This document shows, one piece after another, positions 11,328 through 20,652 of a stretch of 64,000 bases of DNA. A program made the translations under genes and the position numbers. Origin of the DNA: Streptomyces sp. TLI_235. GTDB taxonomy: Bacteria; Actinomycetota; Actinomycetes; Streptomycetales; Streptomycetaceae. Position 1 is the first letter of the stretch; each line of letters opens with the position of its first letter. The notes beneath the pieces were generated by a model that searched no databases, was not told the origin of the DNA, and saw nothing but the letters and a program-made list of their open reading frames with translations. Location of the stretch: the NCBI GenBank assembly GCA_002300355.1, contig NSGV01000001.1, positions 2,728,001 to 2,792,000 on the forward strand, in the 5' to 3' direction.

Positions 11328-11773
11328 TGGACGCAGAACTCGTTGCCCTCGGGGTCGGCCAGGGTGACGTGCCGGCTGCCGGGCTCGTCGATCCGGGCGA
11401 GCACGGTGGCGCCGAGGGCGACCAGCCGGTCCACCTCGGCCTCGCGGCGCTCGGGCCCGGCGTGCAGGTCGAGGTGGAGCCGGTTCTTGACGGTCTTGGG
11501 CTCGGGGACGGCCTGGAAGAGCAGCCGCCGGCCGTGGCCGATGCCGGTGTCCGGGTCGAACGGGTCGTCGGGGTGGCGGACGGCGGCCATCGTCCTGAAG
11601 GCCTTGCGGCCGTCGACCTCGGTCCAGGCCTCGGCGGGCAGCACCCGCTGGCCGATCAGCCGCTCCACCAGCACGCTGTTGTCCTCGACGAGGTAGCCGA
11701 GGGCTTCGCTCCAGAACGCGGTCTGCCGGTGCGGGTCCGCGCAGTCCACGACGATCTTCCAGTCGAGAGTCAT
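11324..11773 (-). CDS. VOC-family (glyoxalase/bleomycin-resistance fold) protein
   Basis: A 149-residue protein with the beta-alpha-beta-beta-beta pairing of the vicinal oxygen chelate superfamily. It begins with LDWKIVVDCADPHRQTAFW and ends with the typical LADPEGNEFCV. HLDLHAG supplies possible metal ligands. Function is not predictable beyond metal-dependent chemistry or ligand binding. The ATG lies 7 nt after a TATAAC box with no room for a ribosome site, so the mRNA is probably leaderless. First gene of a two-gene unit with the methyltransferase. Confidence 0.85.
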   Translation of the reverse strand: MTLDWKIVVDCADPHRQTAFWSEALGYLVEDNSVLVERLIGQRVLPAEAWTEVDGRKAFRTMAAVRHPDDPFDPDTGIGHGRRLLFQAVPEPKTVKNRLHLDLHAGPERREAEVDRLVALGATVLARIDEPGSRHVTLADPEGNEFCVQ

Positions 11774-11794
11774 GCAACCGGTTATAGTGGTTAC
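11774..11794. promoter_or_regulatory. Symmetrical divergent promoter driving two leaderless genes
   Basis: Only 21 nt separate the divergent ATG codons at 11773 (minus) and 11795 (plus). TATAGT at 11783-11788 reads as a -10 box on the plus strand; TATAAC read from 11786 to 11781 is a -10 box on the minus strand. The two overlap by four bases. Each lies 6-7 nt from its ATG, so transcription would start at the initiation codons. AACC/GGTT arms (11776-11779, 11789-11792) form a dyad around them and could be an operator. Confidence 0.6.
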
Positions 11795-12397
11795 ATGGAC
11801 GACGCCGCAACCGGACTCGTGCTGCGCTCCCCCGAAGGCACCGCCTACCGCTTCGACCCGGGCGCGCTCTGCCTGGAGCTGCTGCCCACCGGCGGGCCCG
11901 GCGCCTACGCCCGCTACGAGGTGCTGCACCGGCCGGCCGACCTCGCGGACTGGATCGACGCCTGCCGGCTGGACACCGGCGAGGTCGCGGTCGGCCCGGC
12001 GGACGTGGCCGCCGCACGGGAGCTGCGCGACGCACTCTGGCGGCTCACCGAGGCCCGGGCGGACGGTGCCCCGGGCGCGCCCGGGGACTACGAGGCCGTC
12101 AACCGGGCCGCCGCCGCGCCCCCGCCCGTCCCCCGGATCGGCCCGGACGGGCGGCGCGCCGCCCCCGCGCCCACCACCGCCACCGCGGTGCTCTCCGCCG
12201 TGGCCCGGGACGCCGTCGCACTGTTCACCGGCCCGTACGCGGACCGGATCCGGGCCTGCGTGGCCCACGACTGCCAGTTGCACTTCGTCGACACCTCGCG
12301 GCCCGGCCGACGGCGCTGGTGTTCGATGGAACGCTGCGGAAACCGCCAGAAGGTCCGGGCGCTGCGCGCCCGGCAGGCCGACGCAGGAGGCGCCTGA
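11795..12397 (+). CDS. ABATE-domain / CGNR zinc-finger putative stress-response regulator
   Basis: A 200-residue protein with an N-terminal ABATE-like domain (about 1-140) and a C-terminal zf-CGNR finger: CVAHDCQLHFVDTS, then RWCSMERCGNRQKVR, with four Cys and the CGNR signature. Such proteins are annotated as putative stress-induced transcription regulators, though few have been tested. The ATG lies directly at the expected start of transcription. Its stop overlaps the next ATG (TGATG), so it is coupled to the SRPBCC gene. It may control the shared divergent promoter (inference). Confidence 0.88.
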   Translation: MDDAATGLVLRSPEGTAYRFDPGALCLELLPTGGPGAYARYEVLHRPADLADWIDACRLDTGEVAVGPADVAAARELRDALWRLTEARADGAPGAPGDYEAVNRAAAAPPPVPRIGPDGRRAAPAPTTATAVLSAVARDAVALFTGPYADRIRACVAHDCQLHFVDTSRPGRRRWCSMERCGNRQKVRALRARQADAGGA

Positions 12398-12804
12398 TGC
12401 CCACCGGACTCACCCGCGACGCCGGCTGGCAGATGGGCGTCTCGCGCACCCTGCCGCTCCCGCCCGAGGAGCTCTGGCGGCTCGTCACCTCACCCGAGGG
12501 CACGGCGCTCTGGCTCGGCGAGGGCGCCCACCCGCTCGGCGGGCCCGGCACCGGGTACGCGACGGCGGACGGCACGACCGGCGAGGTGCGCAGCCACCAC
12601 CCGGGATCCCGGCTGCGGCTCACCTGGCGGCCGCCCGGGCGCGCCGCCGACACCGTGCTGCAGCTGACCGTCTCCCCTGCGCCGCGCGGCGCGGTGCTCC
12701 GCTTCCACCAGGAGCGGCTCCTCGACGCCGAGGAGCGGGAGCGGCAGCGGGCGCACTGGGCCACGGTGATCGGAGCCCTGGCACGGCTCGGCCCGGGTGC
12801 CTGA
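12397..12804 (+). CDS. SRPBCC/AHSA1-like small ligand-binding protein
   Basis: A 135-residue START/AHSA1-type fold: SRTLPLPPEELWRLVTSPEG at the N-terminus, WLGEG, a central beta region ending SRLRLTW, and a C-terminal helix (RERQRAHWATVI). Such proteins bind small hydrophobic molecules or act as polyketide aromatase-like or stress proteins; no specific role can be assigned. ATG 12397 shares its A with the stop of the CGNR gene. The stop codon lies inside the terminator stem. Confidence 0.82.
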   Translation: MPTGLTRDAGWQMGVSRTLPLPPEELWRLVTSPEGTALWLGEGAHPLGGPGTGYATADGTTGEVRSHHPGSRLRLTWRPPGRAADTVLQLTVSPAPRGAVLRFHQERLLDAEERERQRAHWATVIGALARLGPGA

Positions 12805-12821
12805 GGCAGGCACCCGGGCCG
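12789..12821. terminator. Strong bidirectional terminator hairpin
   Basis: A perfect 15-bp stem (CGGCCCGGGTGCCTG paired with its complement) with a 3-nt loop. It contains the TGA of the SRPBCC gene and sits 19 nt from the end of the convergent ABC ATPase gene, so it can terminate both units. Confidence 0.75.
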
Positions 12822-12839
12822 GGCGGTGGACCGTGCGGG

Positions 12840-13931
12840 TCAGCGGTGGTCGAAGGTCCGCTGGGCGTGGATGCCCGGCTTCGTCAGACCGATCTGCTGG
12901 TCCCCGTCGTTCTCCGGGAAGTGGCAGGCCACCTGGTGGCCCGACCGCGCCGCGACCAGCGGCGGCTCCTGGGTGGCGCAGACGTCCTGCGCCTTCCAGC
13001 AGCGGGTGCGGAAGCGGCAGCCGCTCGGCGGGTTGAGCGGCGAGGGCACGTCACCGGTGAGCAGGATGCGCTCGCGGCGCTCCTTGCGGCGCGGGTCCGG
13101 CGTCGGCACGGCGGACATCAGCGCGTTGGTGTACGGGTGCATGGGCGCGCTGTACAGCGAGTCCCGGTCCGCGATCTCGACGATCTTGCCGAGGTACATC
13201 ACCGCGACGCGGTCCGACACGTGCCGGACGACCGACAGGTCGTGCGCGATGATCAGGTAGGTCAGGCCCAGCTCGTTCTGCAGGTCGTCCAGCAGGTTGA
13301 CCACCTGCGCCTGGATCGACACGTCCAGCGCGGAGACCGGCTCGTCCGCGACGATCATCTTCGGCTTGAGGGCCAGCGCGCGGGCGATGCCGATGCGCTG
13401 GCGCTGGCCGCCGGAGAACTCGTGCGGGTAGCGGTTGTAGTGCTCCGGGCTCAGACCGCAGAGCTCCAGCAGCTCCTGGACGGCCTTCTTGACGCCGCCC
13501 TCGGTCGCCACCTTCTGCAGCCGGAACGGCGCGCCGACGATGGTGCCGACGGTGTGCCGCGGGTTCAGCGACGAGTACGGGTCCTGGAAGATCATCTGGA
13601 TGTCCCGGCGCAGCGGGCGCATCGCCGAGACCCCGAGGTGCGTGATGTCGTGGCCCTCGAACTCGATCTTTCCACCGGTCGGCTCGTCCAGGCGGGTCAC
13701 CAGGCGGCCCATGGTGGACTTGCCGCAGCCGGACTCGCCGACCACGCCGAGGGTCTCGCCGGCCCTGACCTCGAAGTCGAGGCCGTCCACGGCGCGCACG
13801 GCGCCGGCCTGGCGGCGCAGCAGCCCCTTGGTGATCGGGAAGTGCTTGGTCAGCCCGGTCACCTTGAGCAGGGGCTGACGGTCGGAGGCGGGCGCGGGTG
13901 CGGGGATCGCCGCCGTCTTCGAGTCCGTCAT
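12840..13931 (-). CDS. Oligopeptide/dipeptide ABC importer ATP-binding protein (OppF/DppF-like)
   Basis: A 363-residue ATPase of a peptide/nickel-type importer: Walker [11 protein letters not shown]-loop [12 protein letters not shown], signature [14 protein letters not shown], Walker [14 protein letters not shown]-loop IAHDLSVV, and the C-terminal oligopeptide-type extension with Cys-containing CRFRTRCW. It is the last gene of a five-gene unit (permease C, binding protein, permease B, OppD, OppF) and pairs with OppD as a heterodimeric motor. 34 nt separate it from OppD. Confidence 0.94.
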   Translation of the reverse strand: MTDSKTAAIPAPAPASDRQPLLKVTGLTKHFPITKGLLRRQAGAVRAVDGLDFEVRAGETLGVVGESGCGKSTMGRLVTRLDEPTGGKIEFEGHDITHLGVSAMRPLRRDIQMIFQDPYSSLNPRHTVGTIVGAPFRLQKVATEGGVKKAVQELLELCGLSPEHYNRYPHEFSGGQRQRIGIARALALKPKMIVADEPVSALDVSIQAQVVNLLDDLQNELGLTYLIIAHDLSVVRHVSDRVAVMYLGKIVEIADRDSLYSAPMHPYTNALMSAVPTPDPRRKERRERILLTGDVPSPLNPPSGCRFRTRCWKAQDVCATQEPPLVAARSGHQVACHFPENDGDQQIGLTKPGIHAQRTFDHR

Positions 13932-13965
13932 CGGTTGTCTCCTGAGTGTGGTACTGGCGGCCGGG

Positions 13966-15027
13966 TCACAGCCGGGGCGCGATCTCTTCGGCGAAGATCC
14001 GCTGCCGTTCGGCGATCGGCAGGTGGCAGGCCGCGAGGTGCCGGGGGGCGGCCTCGGCCAGCACGGGCACCTCGGAGGAGGAGCGCCCGCCGGTCAGCTC
14101 GGCGTACGGGCAGCGCGGGTGGAAGGCGCAGCCGGACGGCACGTTGATCAGGCTCGGCGGGGTGCCCTTGACCGGGATCAGCCGGTCCTGGAGCTCCCGG
14201 TCGAGCCGGGGCATCGAGCCGAGCAGACCCCAGGTGTAGGGGTGCTCGGGCGCCTCGAAGAGAGACGCGGCGGGGCCGCGCTCGACGGACTTGCCGCCGT
14301 ACATCACCAGGATGTCGTCGGCGAGTTCGGCCACCACGCCGAGGTCGTGCGTGATGATGATGACCGCCGAGCCGAACTCCTTCTGCAGGTCCCGGATGAG
14401 GTCCAGGATCTGCGCCTGGACGGTGACGTCCAGGGCGGTGGTGGGCTCGTCGGCGATCAGCAGCGACGGGTCGTTGACCAGCGCCATCGCGATCATGGCG
14501 CGCTGGCGCATGCCGCCGGAGAACTCGTGCGGGTAGGCGTCCACCCGCTTGTCCGGCTGCGGGATGCCGACCCGGTCGAGCATCTCGATGGCGCGGGTGC
14601 GCGCCTGCTTCTTGCTGGCGCCCGGGTGGTGCGCCCGGTAGCCCTCGATGATCTGCGCGCCGACCGAGTAGTACGGGTGCATCGCGGTCAGCGGGTCCTG
14701 GAAGATCATCGCCATCTTCTGGCCGCGGAGCTTGCGGACCCGCTCGGGGTCGGCGGCGACGAGCTCCTCGCCGTCCAGCCAGACCTCGCCGGTGATCCGC
14801 GGGGCGCCGCGCTTGGTGCCCATGCGGTGCAGGCCCATGATCGACAGTGAGGTGACGGACTTCCCGGAGCCGGACTCGCCGACGATGCCGAGGGTCTTGC
14901 CCTTCTCCAGGTCGAAGGTCAGGCCGTCGACCGACTTGACCAGTCCGTCCTCGGTGGGGAAGTGCACCCGCAGGTCGCGCACCGAGAGGTAGGCGGAGGG
15001 CTTGGTGGTGTTCAGGGTCTTGCTCAT
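13966..15027 (-). CDS. Oligopeptide/dipeptide ABC importer ATP-binding protein (OppD/DppD-like)
   Basis: A 353-residue ATPase: Walker [11 protein letters not shown]-loop [12 protein letters not shown], signature [14 protein letters not shown], Walker [14 protein letters not shown]-loop ITHDLGVV, and the peptide-transporter C-terminal region ([10 protein letters not shown]). The ATG overlaps the TGA of the permease gene by 4 nt (ATGA), indicating coupled translation. Partner of the OppF-like subunit. Confidence 0.94.
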   Translation of the reverse strand: MSKTLNTTKPSAYLSVRDLRVHFPTEDGLVKSVDGLTFDLEKGKTLGIVGESGSGKSVTSLSIMGLHRMGTKRGAPRITGEVWLDGEELVAADPERVRKLRGQKMAMIFQDPLTAMHPYYSVGAQIIEGYRAHHPGASKKQARTRAIEMLDRVGIPQPDKRVDAYPHEFSGGMRQRAMIAMALVNDPSLLIADEPTTALDVTVQAQILDLIRDLQKEFGSAVIIITHDLGVVAELADDILVMYGGKSVERGPAASLFEAPEHPYTWGLLGSMPRLDRELQDRLIPVKGTPPSLINVPSGCAFHPRCPYAELTGGRSSSEVPVLAEAAPRHLAACHLPIAERQRIFAEEIAPRL

Positions 15028-16022
15028 GCCAGCCTCACCCGAGGATCGACAACGGCGTACAGCACGTCAACCATCAGGTTGGCGATGATGATGAAGAAGC
15101 CGGCGAAGAGCGTGACACCCATGATCACCGGAAGGTCGCTGGAGCTGACCGCGGAGACCGCCTCGTAGCCGAGCCCACGGAAGTTGAAGGTCGACTCGGT
15201 GAGCACCGCGCCGCCGATCAGGGCTCCCAGGTCCATGCCGAAGACGGTGAGGATCGGGGTGAGGGTGGAGCGCATGGCGTGCTTGCCGATGACCGTCCGC
15301 TCGCCGAGGCCCTTGGCCCGGGCGGTGCGGATGTAGTCCTCGCCGAGCACCTCGAGCAGGGTGGCACGGGTGAGGCGGGCGTAGGTCGCGGCGTAGAGGA
15401 ACGCCAGGGTGACCCACGGCAGCACCAGGTTCTGGAACCACGCGACCGGGTCGTCGCCCAGGTTCACGTAGTCGTGCGGGAACCAGCCGAGCTGGTACAC
15501 GAAGATCGCGCTGGCGAGCATGCCGGTGAAGTAGATCGGCAGCGAGACGCCGGCCAGGGCGGTCGTCATGGTGAAGCGGTCGAGCAGGGTGCGGCGGCGC
15601 AGGGCGGAGACGACACCGGTCGCGGTGCCGAACACCAGCCACAGGGTGGCCGCGCCCGCGGCGAGCGAGGCGGTGACGCCCAGCCGGTCGAGCAGGACGG
15701 GCCACACCTCCTGCTCGGTCTTGAAGGAGTAACCGAAGCACGGCGCGGAGCAGTGGGTGATGTCCACGCCGGTGCTGTAGTCGCGCCCGACGAACAGGCC
15801 CTTCAGGAACAGGAAGTACTGCTCGACGATGGACTTATCGAGGCCCATCTTGTGTCGGATACCCTCGACGGCCACCTTGTCGGCGATCTTGCCGACGTAG
15901 AGCAGCGCGGGGTCGGTCCCGGTCAGTTTCGGCACCATGAAGAAGATGCCGAAGGTGACCGCGGAGACCACCAGCAGCATGGCGACGACATTGACGAGCC
16001 GTCGGATGAGATATACGAGCAC
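15024..16022 (-). CDS. Peptide ABC importer permease (DppB/OppB-like)
   Basis: A 332-residue inner-membrane permease starting LVYLIRRLVNVVAMLLVVSA, the usual first helix of DppB. The EAA loop is visible in YARLTRATLLEVLGEDYIRTARAKGL, contacting the ATPases. Residues ~40-115 form the extracytoplasmic insert typical of this subunit, with two Cys (HCSAPCFGY). GTG start at 16022. About 118 nt separate it from the binding-protein gene. Confidence 0.92.
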   Translation of the reverse strand: MLVYLIRRLVNVVAMLLVVSAVTFGIFFMVPKLTGTDPALLYVGKIADKVAVEGIRHKMGLDKSIVEQYFLFLKGLFVGRDYSTGVDITHCSAPCFGYSFKTEQEVWPVLLDRLGVTASLAAGAATLWLVFGTATGVVSALRRRTLLDRFTMTTALAGVSLPIYFTGMLASAIFVYQLGWFPHDYVNLGDDPVAWFQNLVLPWVTLAFLYAATYARLTRATLLEVLGEDYIRTARAKGLGERTVIGKHAMRSTLTPILTVFGMDLGALIGGAVLTESTFNFRGLGYEAVSAVSSSDLPVIMGVTLFAGFFIIIANLMVDVLYAVVDPRVRLA

Positions 16023-16140
16023 TGCGGTCGGCCCCGCCCCCGGGCCGGCCGCGTCCCTGTGGGGACGCCGGCCGACCCGGGCGGAGCCTTCACCTGCCCT
16101 TCGGACTAGCTGTGCGAACTACGGGTGCGGGCGGGGCAGG

Positions 16141-17910
16141 TCACTTGCCGTCGGAGACGCCCAGGGCCTGGAAGTCGACCTCACCGAACGCGTCGTTGAT
16201 GAAGACGTTGGTCAGGCGCGGGTTGCGGTAGTTGAGGGCCTTGTCAGCCACGATCGGCAGCCACACCGCGGTGTCGACGACCTTGTGGTTGATCTGCTTG
16301 TAGAGCTCGGCGGCCTTGGCCGGGTCCGTCTGGGCGGCGGCCTCGTCGAAGAGCTTGTCGATCGCCGGGTCCGAGGTCTCCGGGTAGTTGCTGTTGCCGT
16401 TCTTGGTGATGAAGCGGCTGTCCATCAGGGGCTGCATGTAGCCCGCGCCGTTCGGGTAGTCGGCGCCCCAGCCGGCCACGATCAGGCCGTAGCCCTTCTG
16501 GTGGACGACGTCCGGCGCACCGGCGACGGAGGCGAGCAGCTTGCCGTCGTACTGGTCGACGTTGACGGTGACGTTGATGGCCTTGAGGGCGGTCTGCAGC
16601 GCGACGGCCGAGTTGACCTCCTTGGCCTTGTTGCCACGGACGGCGATCGTGGTGGTGAAGCCGTCCGCCTTGCCGCACTCCTTGAGCTCGGCCTTGGCCT
16701 TCTCCAGGTCCGGCTTGCCCTTGGTCAGACCGAACGGGTCGTAGTCGTCCGAGCCGAGGATGTTCGGGGGCAGCATGTTGCCGTAGGTGGAGCCGGCGAC
16801 CGAACCGCCGCGGGCGGTCTGCAGCGCGGTGGTGTCGGCCGCGAACAGCACGGCCTTGCGGCAGTGGATGTTGTCGAAGGGCGCGACCTTCTGGTTCAGC
16901 GCGATGAAGCGAATGAAGCCGTTGTACGGGTCGTCCGTGTTGGCCTTCAGCTTCTCGTCCTGCAGGACCTTGACCTGGGCGGCCTGGGAGAGACCGGTCT
17001 GGCCGAAGTCGATGTCGACGGAGCCGGCCAGCAGGCGGGCGTCCATGTCGTCGGCGTTGGAGGTGACGGTCAGCTTGACGCTGTCCGGCAGCGCCTTGCG
17101 GAACGGGTCGGTGGCCGGGTCCCAGTTCTCGTTGCGGACGAGCTCGTAGCCCTTGCCCGGCTCGACCTTGGCGAACTTGTAGGGGCCGGAGGAGACCGGC
17201 TTGTCGCCGTACTTCGCGCCGGTGTCCAGCTTCTGCGGGACGGGCGAGGCCGAGCCCATCGCGAGCAGGAACGGGAAGGACGAGTCCGGCTTCGCCAGCT
17301 TGAAGACGATGGTGGTGTCGGTCGGGGTCTCGACCGACTTCAGACCCAGCTTGTTGGGGTCGGTGTCGGTGTAGGGACCCTTGTAGTCCTGGCCCTGGTC
17401 CAGGGACTGGATCAGGTAGGTCGGGCCACCGGAGACGACGTCCTGCGCGAAGATGCGCTCGATGCCGTACTTGATGTCCTTCGAGGTGATCGGCGAGCCG
17501 TCCTCGAACTTCAGACCCTGCTTCAGGTGGAAGGTGTAGGTCTTGCCGTCGGAGGACACGGCCGGCTGGTTCGCCGCGAGGTCCGGAACGAGCTTGAGGC
17601 CGTCCTTGCCCGGCTTGCCGTCGAAGGCCAGGAGGGTGCGGGCGTAGTAGCGCTCGAAGTTCCACACCGAGGCGTAGTAGGCGCGGCCCGGGTCGAGGGA
17701 GTCGACGTCGGTGCTCGTCCAGAGGTTGAGCGTGCCGCCCTTCTTGTCGGAGGGGTTCAGCACCTTGTCAACGGCGGCGTTGAAGCCACTGGCCGAGGTC
17801 TTGCCCGCGCTGTCGCTCGTGCCACCGCCCTTGGTGCCGCCGCAGGCCGCGGTGGTCAGGGCGAGCGCAGCCACGAGGGAGGCTGCGGCAAGTGTCCTGT
17901 TGCGCTTCAT
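16141..17910 (-). CDS. Peptide ABC importer solute-binding lipoprotein (SBP family 5)
   Basis: A 589-residue extracellular binding protein, DppA/OppA type. The signal peptide ends in a lipobox with the lipid-carrying cysteine at 23 (LALTTAAC), followed by a Gly/Thr-rich linker. SBP_bac_5 features include GGTLNLW and SDGKTYTFHLKQGLKF. ATG 17910 is chosen because AGGAGG precedes it and the signal peptide starts there; the frame extends 11 codons further. The ligand is probably a peptide; related streptomycete importers take up developmental or nutritional oligopeptides, but specificity is not visible. Confidence 0.93.
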   Translation of the reverse strand: MKRNRTLAAASLVAALALTTAACGGTKGGGTSDSAGKTSASGFNAAVDKVLNPSDKKGGTLNLWTSTDVDSLDPGRAYYASVWNFERYYARTLLAFDGKPGKDGLKLVPDLAANQPAVSSDGKTYTFHLKQGLKFEDGSPITSKDIKYGIERIFAQDVVSGGPTYLIQSLDQGQDYKGPYTDTDPNKLGLKSVETPTDTTIVFKLAKPDSSFPFLLAMGSASPVPQKLDTGAKYGDKPVSSGPYKFAKVEPGKGYELVRNENWDPATDPFRKALPDSVKLTVTSNADDMDARLLAGSVDIDFGQTGLSQAAQVKVLQDEKLKANTDDPYNGFIRFIALNQKVAPFDNIHCRKAVLFAADTTALQTARGGSVAGSTYGNMLPPNILGSDDYDPFGLTKGKPDLEKAKAELKECGKADGFTTTIAVRGNKAKEVNSAVALQTALKAINVTVNVDQYDGKLLASVAGAPDVVHQKGYGLIVAGWGADYPNGAGYMQPLMDSRFITKNGNSNYPETSDPAIDKLFDEAAAQTDPAKAAELYKQINHKVVDTAVWLPIVADKALNYRNPRLTNVFINDAFGEVDFQALGVSDGK

Positions 17911-18006
17911 GGGTACGGAGTCCTCCTGGTGATGTGCGGGCACGAACGGTCCGCCGGGGTGGGCAGGCTGAGAGGGACCTGCCTGGTCTGTGGGGGGGAG
18001 GGAGGG

Positions 18007-18993
18007 CTAGTTGCCCTTGGGGTCGAGCGCGTCCCGGAGGCCGTCGCCGAACAGGTTGAACGCGAGCACCGTGACGAAGATCGCGAGACCGGGGACGACC
18101 ATGTAGGTCGGGTCGGCCTGGTAGATCCGGGTCGCCTCGGAGAGCATCTGGCCCCAGGACGGCGTCGGCGGCTTCACGCCCGCGCCCAGGAAGCTGAGCG
18201 CCGCCTCGCTGAGGATGTTGGTGGGGATGATCAGCGTCGTGTAGACGAGGATCGGCGCGACCAGGTTCGGCAGCAGCTCACGGAAGAGGATGTGGATGCT
18301 GCCGGCGCCGAGGCTGCGGGCGGCGTCCACGAACTCCCGCTCGCGCAGCGAGAGGGCCTGGCCGCGGACGATGCGGCCGATGTACGGCCAGCCGAAGAAG
18401 CCGATGACCAGTACCAGGATGCCCATGCGCAGGGCGGTGCCGCCGAGGCCCAGCAGCGAGTTCGGCATCACCGAGACGAGCGCGATGGAGAACAGCAGCT
18501 GCGGGAAGGCCAGCAGGACGTCCATCACCCGGCTGATCGCCGCGTCGACCCAGCCGCCGAAGTAGCCGGCCGCGGCGCCGAGCACCACGCCGATCACCAC
18601 GGAGACGGCGGCGGCCAGGAAGGCCACGGTGAGCGAGATCTGGGCGCCGTAGAGGATCCGGCTGAAGACGTCGCGGCCGAAGGTCGGGTCGACGCCGAGC
18701 AGGAAGTCACCGCTCATGCCGCCGTACGCGCCCCTGGGGAGGCCGAGGTCCGGGTTGATCTGGTCCGGGTGGGGCTCGTCGACCGGGTGGCCGAACAGTG
18801 CCGTCAGCACCGGCGCGAAGATCGCGGCGAGGATCAGCAGCAGCACCACGGTGCCGCCCGCGAGGGCGACCTTGTCGCGCTTGAGCCGGTCCCAGGCGAT
18901 CCGGCCCGGCGAGCGGCCCTGAATGCGCTTGGCCGGTGCGGCAGTTACTGCCTCCGGCCGGGCGGAGCCGGTGGTCTCGGTGGGTGTGGTCAT
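18007..18993 (-). CDS. Peptide ABC importer permease (DppC/OppC-like)
   Basis: A 328-residue permease with an N-terminal cytoplasmic stretch, the OppC segment AWDRLKRDKVALAGG before helix 1, and an EAA loop at LSLREREFVDAARSLGAGS. It is the first gene of the importer unit, ahead of the binding protein and of its DppB partner, a less usual order than SBP-B-C-D-F. Upstream lies about 590 nt without a gene. Confidence 0.93.
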   Translation of the reverse strand: MTTPTETTGSARPEAVTAAPAKRIQGRSPGRIAWDRLKRDKVALAGGTVVLLLILAAIFAPVLTALFGHPVDEPHPDQINPDLGLPRGAYGGMSGDFLLGVDPTFGRDVFSRILYGAQISLTVAFLAAAVSVVIGVVLGAAAGYFGGWVDAAISRVMDVLLAFPQLLFSIALVSVMPNSLLGLGGTALRMGILVLVIGFFGWPYIGRIVRGQALSLREREFVDAARSLGAGSIHILFRELLPNLVAPILVYTTLIIPTNILSEAALSFLGAGVKPPTPSWGQMLSEATRIYQADPTYMVVPGLAIFVTVLAFNLFGDGLRDALDPKGN

Positions 18994-19579
18994 GAGTCAG
19001 TTCGTTCCCCTCGCCGACGGTGGCCGGCCCACGGCCCGGTCCGGCGGGGCGACCCGGGCCCGATCAGGGCCCGGACCCCGGACGGTCCGGAATTCGCGAC
19101 AGGTGCGGTGCAGAGCGGTGCGGTGGTTCCGTACGCCGGTGCGGCGGTGCAGAGTTCGTTTTCGAGGTACCGGAGCCTGCCGTCCGACACGGGGCCGGGG
19201 CGACGGTTCGCGGCATTTGCGGGGGTACTGCGGGTCCTACGTGGTGCCGGGGTGCGCGGCATGCACATCGCGCGGTTCGGCGGACCAGGGCGCGATCACC
19301 TTTGTGGGGGTCTGCTCGCGCACTGCGTTGGGCAGCACTCTCTGTCATCGGAGCGACGTTCCGCCAGAGGGGGCAACCGAAGGATGCCTAACTGTGATCT
19401 GCCGGCATGCAGGCCTGCGCGGCCCCGAATACGGCTCTTCACACGGCTGAAACAAGCCTGTCAAGACGGGTACTGACGGAAGCCCGCCAACGGCGGGAAA
19501 CCGCCATCACCTGGGCATGACCCGCCACTGGCGGATCATCGCCACCCGATTGTGCAAAAAGGAGGAAAAAAGGAGTTGA
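18994..19579. other. Long intergenic region upstream of the peptide importer
   Basis: No convincing gene lies in these 586 nt. It should hold the importer promoter (minus strand) and the 3' region of the SseB-like gene. Visible structure: hairpins CCCGCC-AAC-GGCGGG (19483-19497) and CCGCCA-C-TGGCGG (19522-19534), and a purine-rich tract at 19554-19577 that is pyrimidine-rich on the coding strand of the SseB-like gene just past its stop. Confidence 0.5.
19483..19534 (-). terminator. Tandem hairpins downstream of the SseB-like gene
   Basis: Two short GC hairpins (19483-19497, 6-bp stem; 19522-19534, 5-6-bp stem) follow the 3' end of the SseB-like gene on the minus strand and precede the importer promoter region. 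A plausible terminator pair, by structure only. Confidence 0.35.
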
Positions 19580-20467
19580 TCAACGGCCGGGGTAGCCGGG
19601 CCAGGGCTGCTGGGGCCAGGGCTGCTGCCCCGGCGCCGACTGCGGAGAGTAACCAAAAGCCGGGTAGGGGGCCGTGCCCTGCGGACGCCCGTACTGGGTG
19701 TCGCGGTCGAAGAACGGGCGGGCGTTCGCCCGCATCCACATCGCCACCGGGTCGAACTCGTCGGCCAGCGCGACCGTCGACACCGCCAGCCCCTCCGGGG
19801 CCAGCTGGGCGGCCCGCTGCACCAGGGCGCGGGCGGCCTCCACCGACGGCGGCGAGGTGTCGTACAGGTCCAGGCCGACCGCCAGGTACGCCTCGCCCAG
19901 CGCGGGCTGCACCCAGGCCTGGCGGAGCGAGCGCAGCGGGCGGATCTGCGCCGCCTGCTGCTCCAGCAGGCCGTAGAACTGCGGCGCGTTCAGCCGGGGC
20001 TCGGAGATCCGCAGCGGCCCGGCCGGCAGCCGGTCCAGGCCCACCGCGATGCGTCTCAGGTCCGCCCACGGGATGCCGACGCCGCCGCCCGGTGCGTGCG
20101 GATTCAGCCACAGGCCCCAGCGGGTGCGGAACAGCGCGGCGGCGATCTCGGCGCCGGAGATGACCTCGTGGGCGCGGGCCCAGCCGCTGGCGGCGAGCTG
20201 CTCGGCGGAGGTGACGGCGGGGGCGTAGCCGTGCCCGCCGATGTCCATGTTCCCGTACTGGGCGTCCGGGCTGCCGGGGGTGCCGTGCCAGAGCAGCATC
20301 CAGACCTGCCCCTGGGCGAGCGCCCGCAGCAGGTCCTCGTAGGCGTCGTAGCGCTCCGGGGCGACCGCGCCGAGGGCGCGCTCGATGGCGCCCGGGTCAC
20401 CGACCGGCCGTGCCACGGGGGCCTGGCCCCACGGGCCGGGCCCACCGCCTGCCGCTGCCGCGCTCAT
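19580..20467 (-). CDS. SseB-family (enhanced serine sensitivity) protein, copy 1
   Basis: A 295-residue cytoplasmic protein, homologous in layout to its neighbour at 20653: an N-terminal SseB-type domain (IERALGAVAPERYDAYEDLL, QVWMLLWHGTPG), a GIGLWLNP-like strand (RWGLWLNPHAPGGGVGIPW), a middle region and an SseB-C-like domain (AYLAVGLDLYDT). The last ~25 residues are Pro/Gln/Gly/Tyr-rich and probably disordered. SseB is named from an E. coli serine-sensitivity phenotype; the biochemistry is unknown. The ATG 20467 start is preferred over 20551, which adds an Arg-rich tail. It lies downstream of copy 2, close to glycine/serine genes. Confidence 0.8.
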   Translation of the reverse strand: MSAAAAGGGPGPWGQAPVARPVGDPGAIERALGAVAPERYDAYEDLLRALAQGQVWMLLWHGTPGSPDAQYGNMDIGGHGYAPAVTSAEQLAASGWARAHEVISGAEIAAALFRTRWGLWLNPHAPGGGVGIPWADLRRIAVGLDRLPAGPLRISEPRLNAPQFYGLLEQQAAQIRPLRSLRQAWVQPALGEAYLAVGLDLYDTSPPSVEAARALVQRAAQLAPEGLAVSTVALADEFDPVAMWMRANARPFFDRDTQYGRPQGTAPYPAFGYSPQSAPGQQPWPQQPWPGYPGR

Positions 20468-20652
20468 GCGCCCGCCTCGCTCCGCTCGCTCACGTCGCCG
20501 TGCCCCGTCTTGTTCCGTCTTCCGCCGCTCGTGCCCACTGCCGGGCAGCACCCTATTGCGCGCGGCCGACAGGCGTCATGCCGGATACCCCTCGCCGCGC
20601 CGCTCGGCGCGTCCCCCGCCGGCCCGCGCGGGCGGGCCGCCCCGGCGGGAGG

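Noticed and set aside
15937..19476. Plus-strand open frame of 1179 codons
   Set aside because: Runs antisense across the peptide-binding protein and permease genes; no domain or plausible start.
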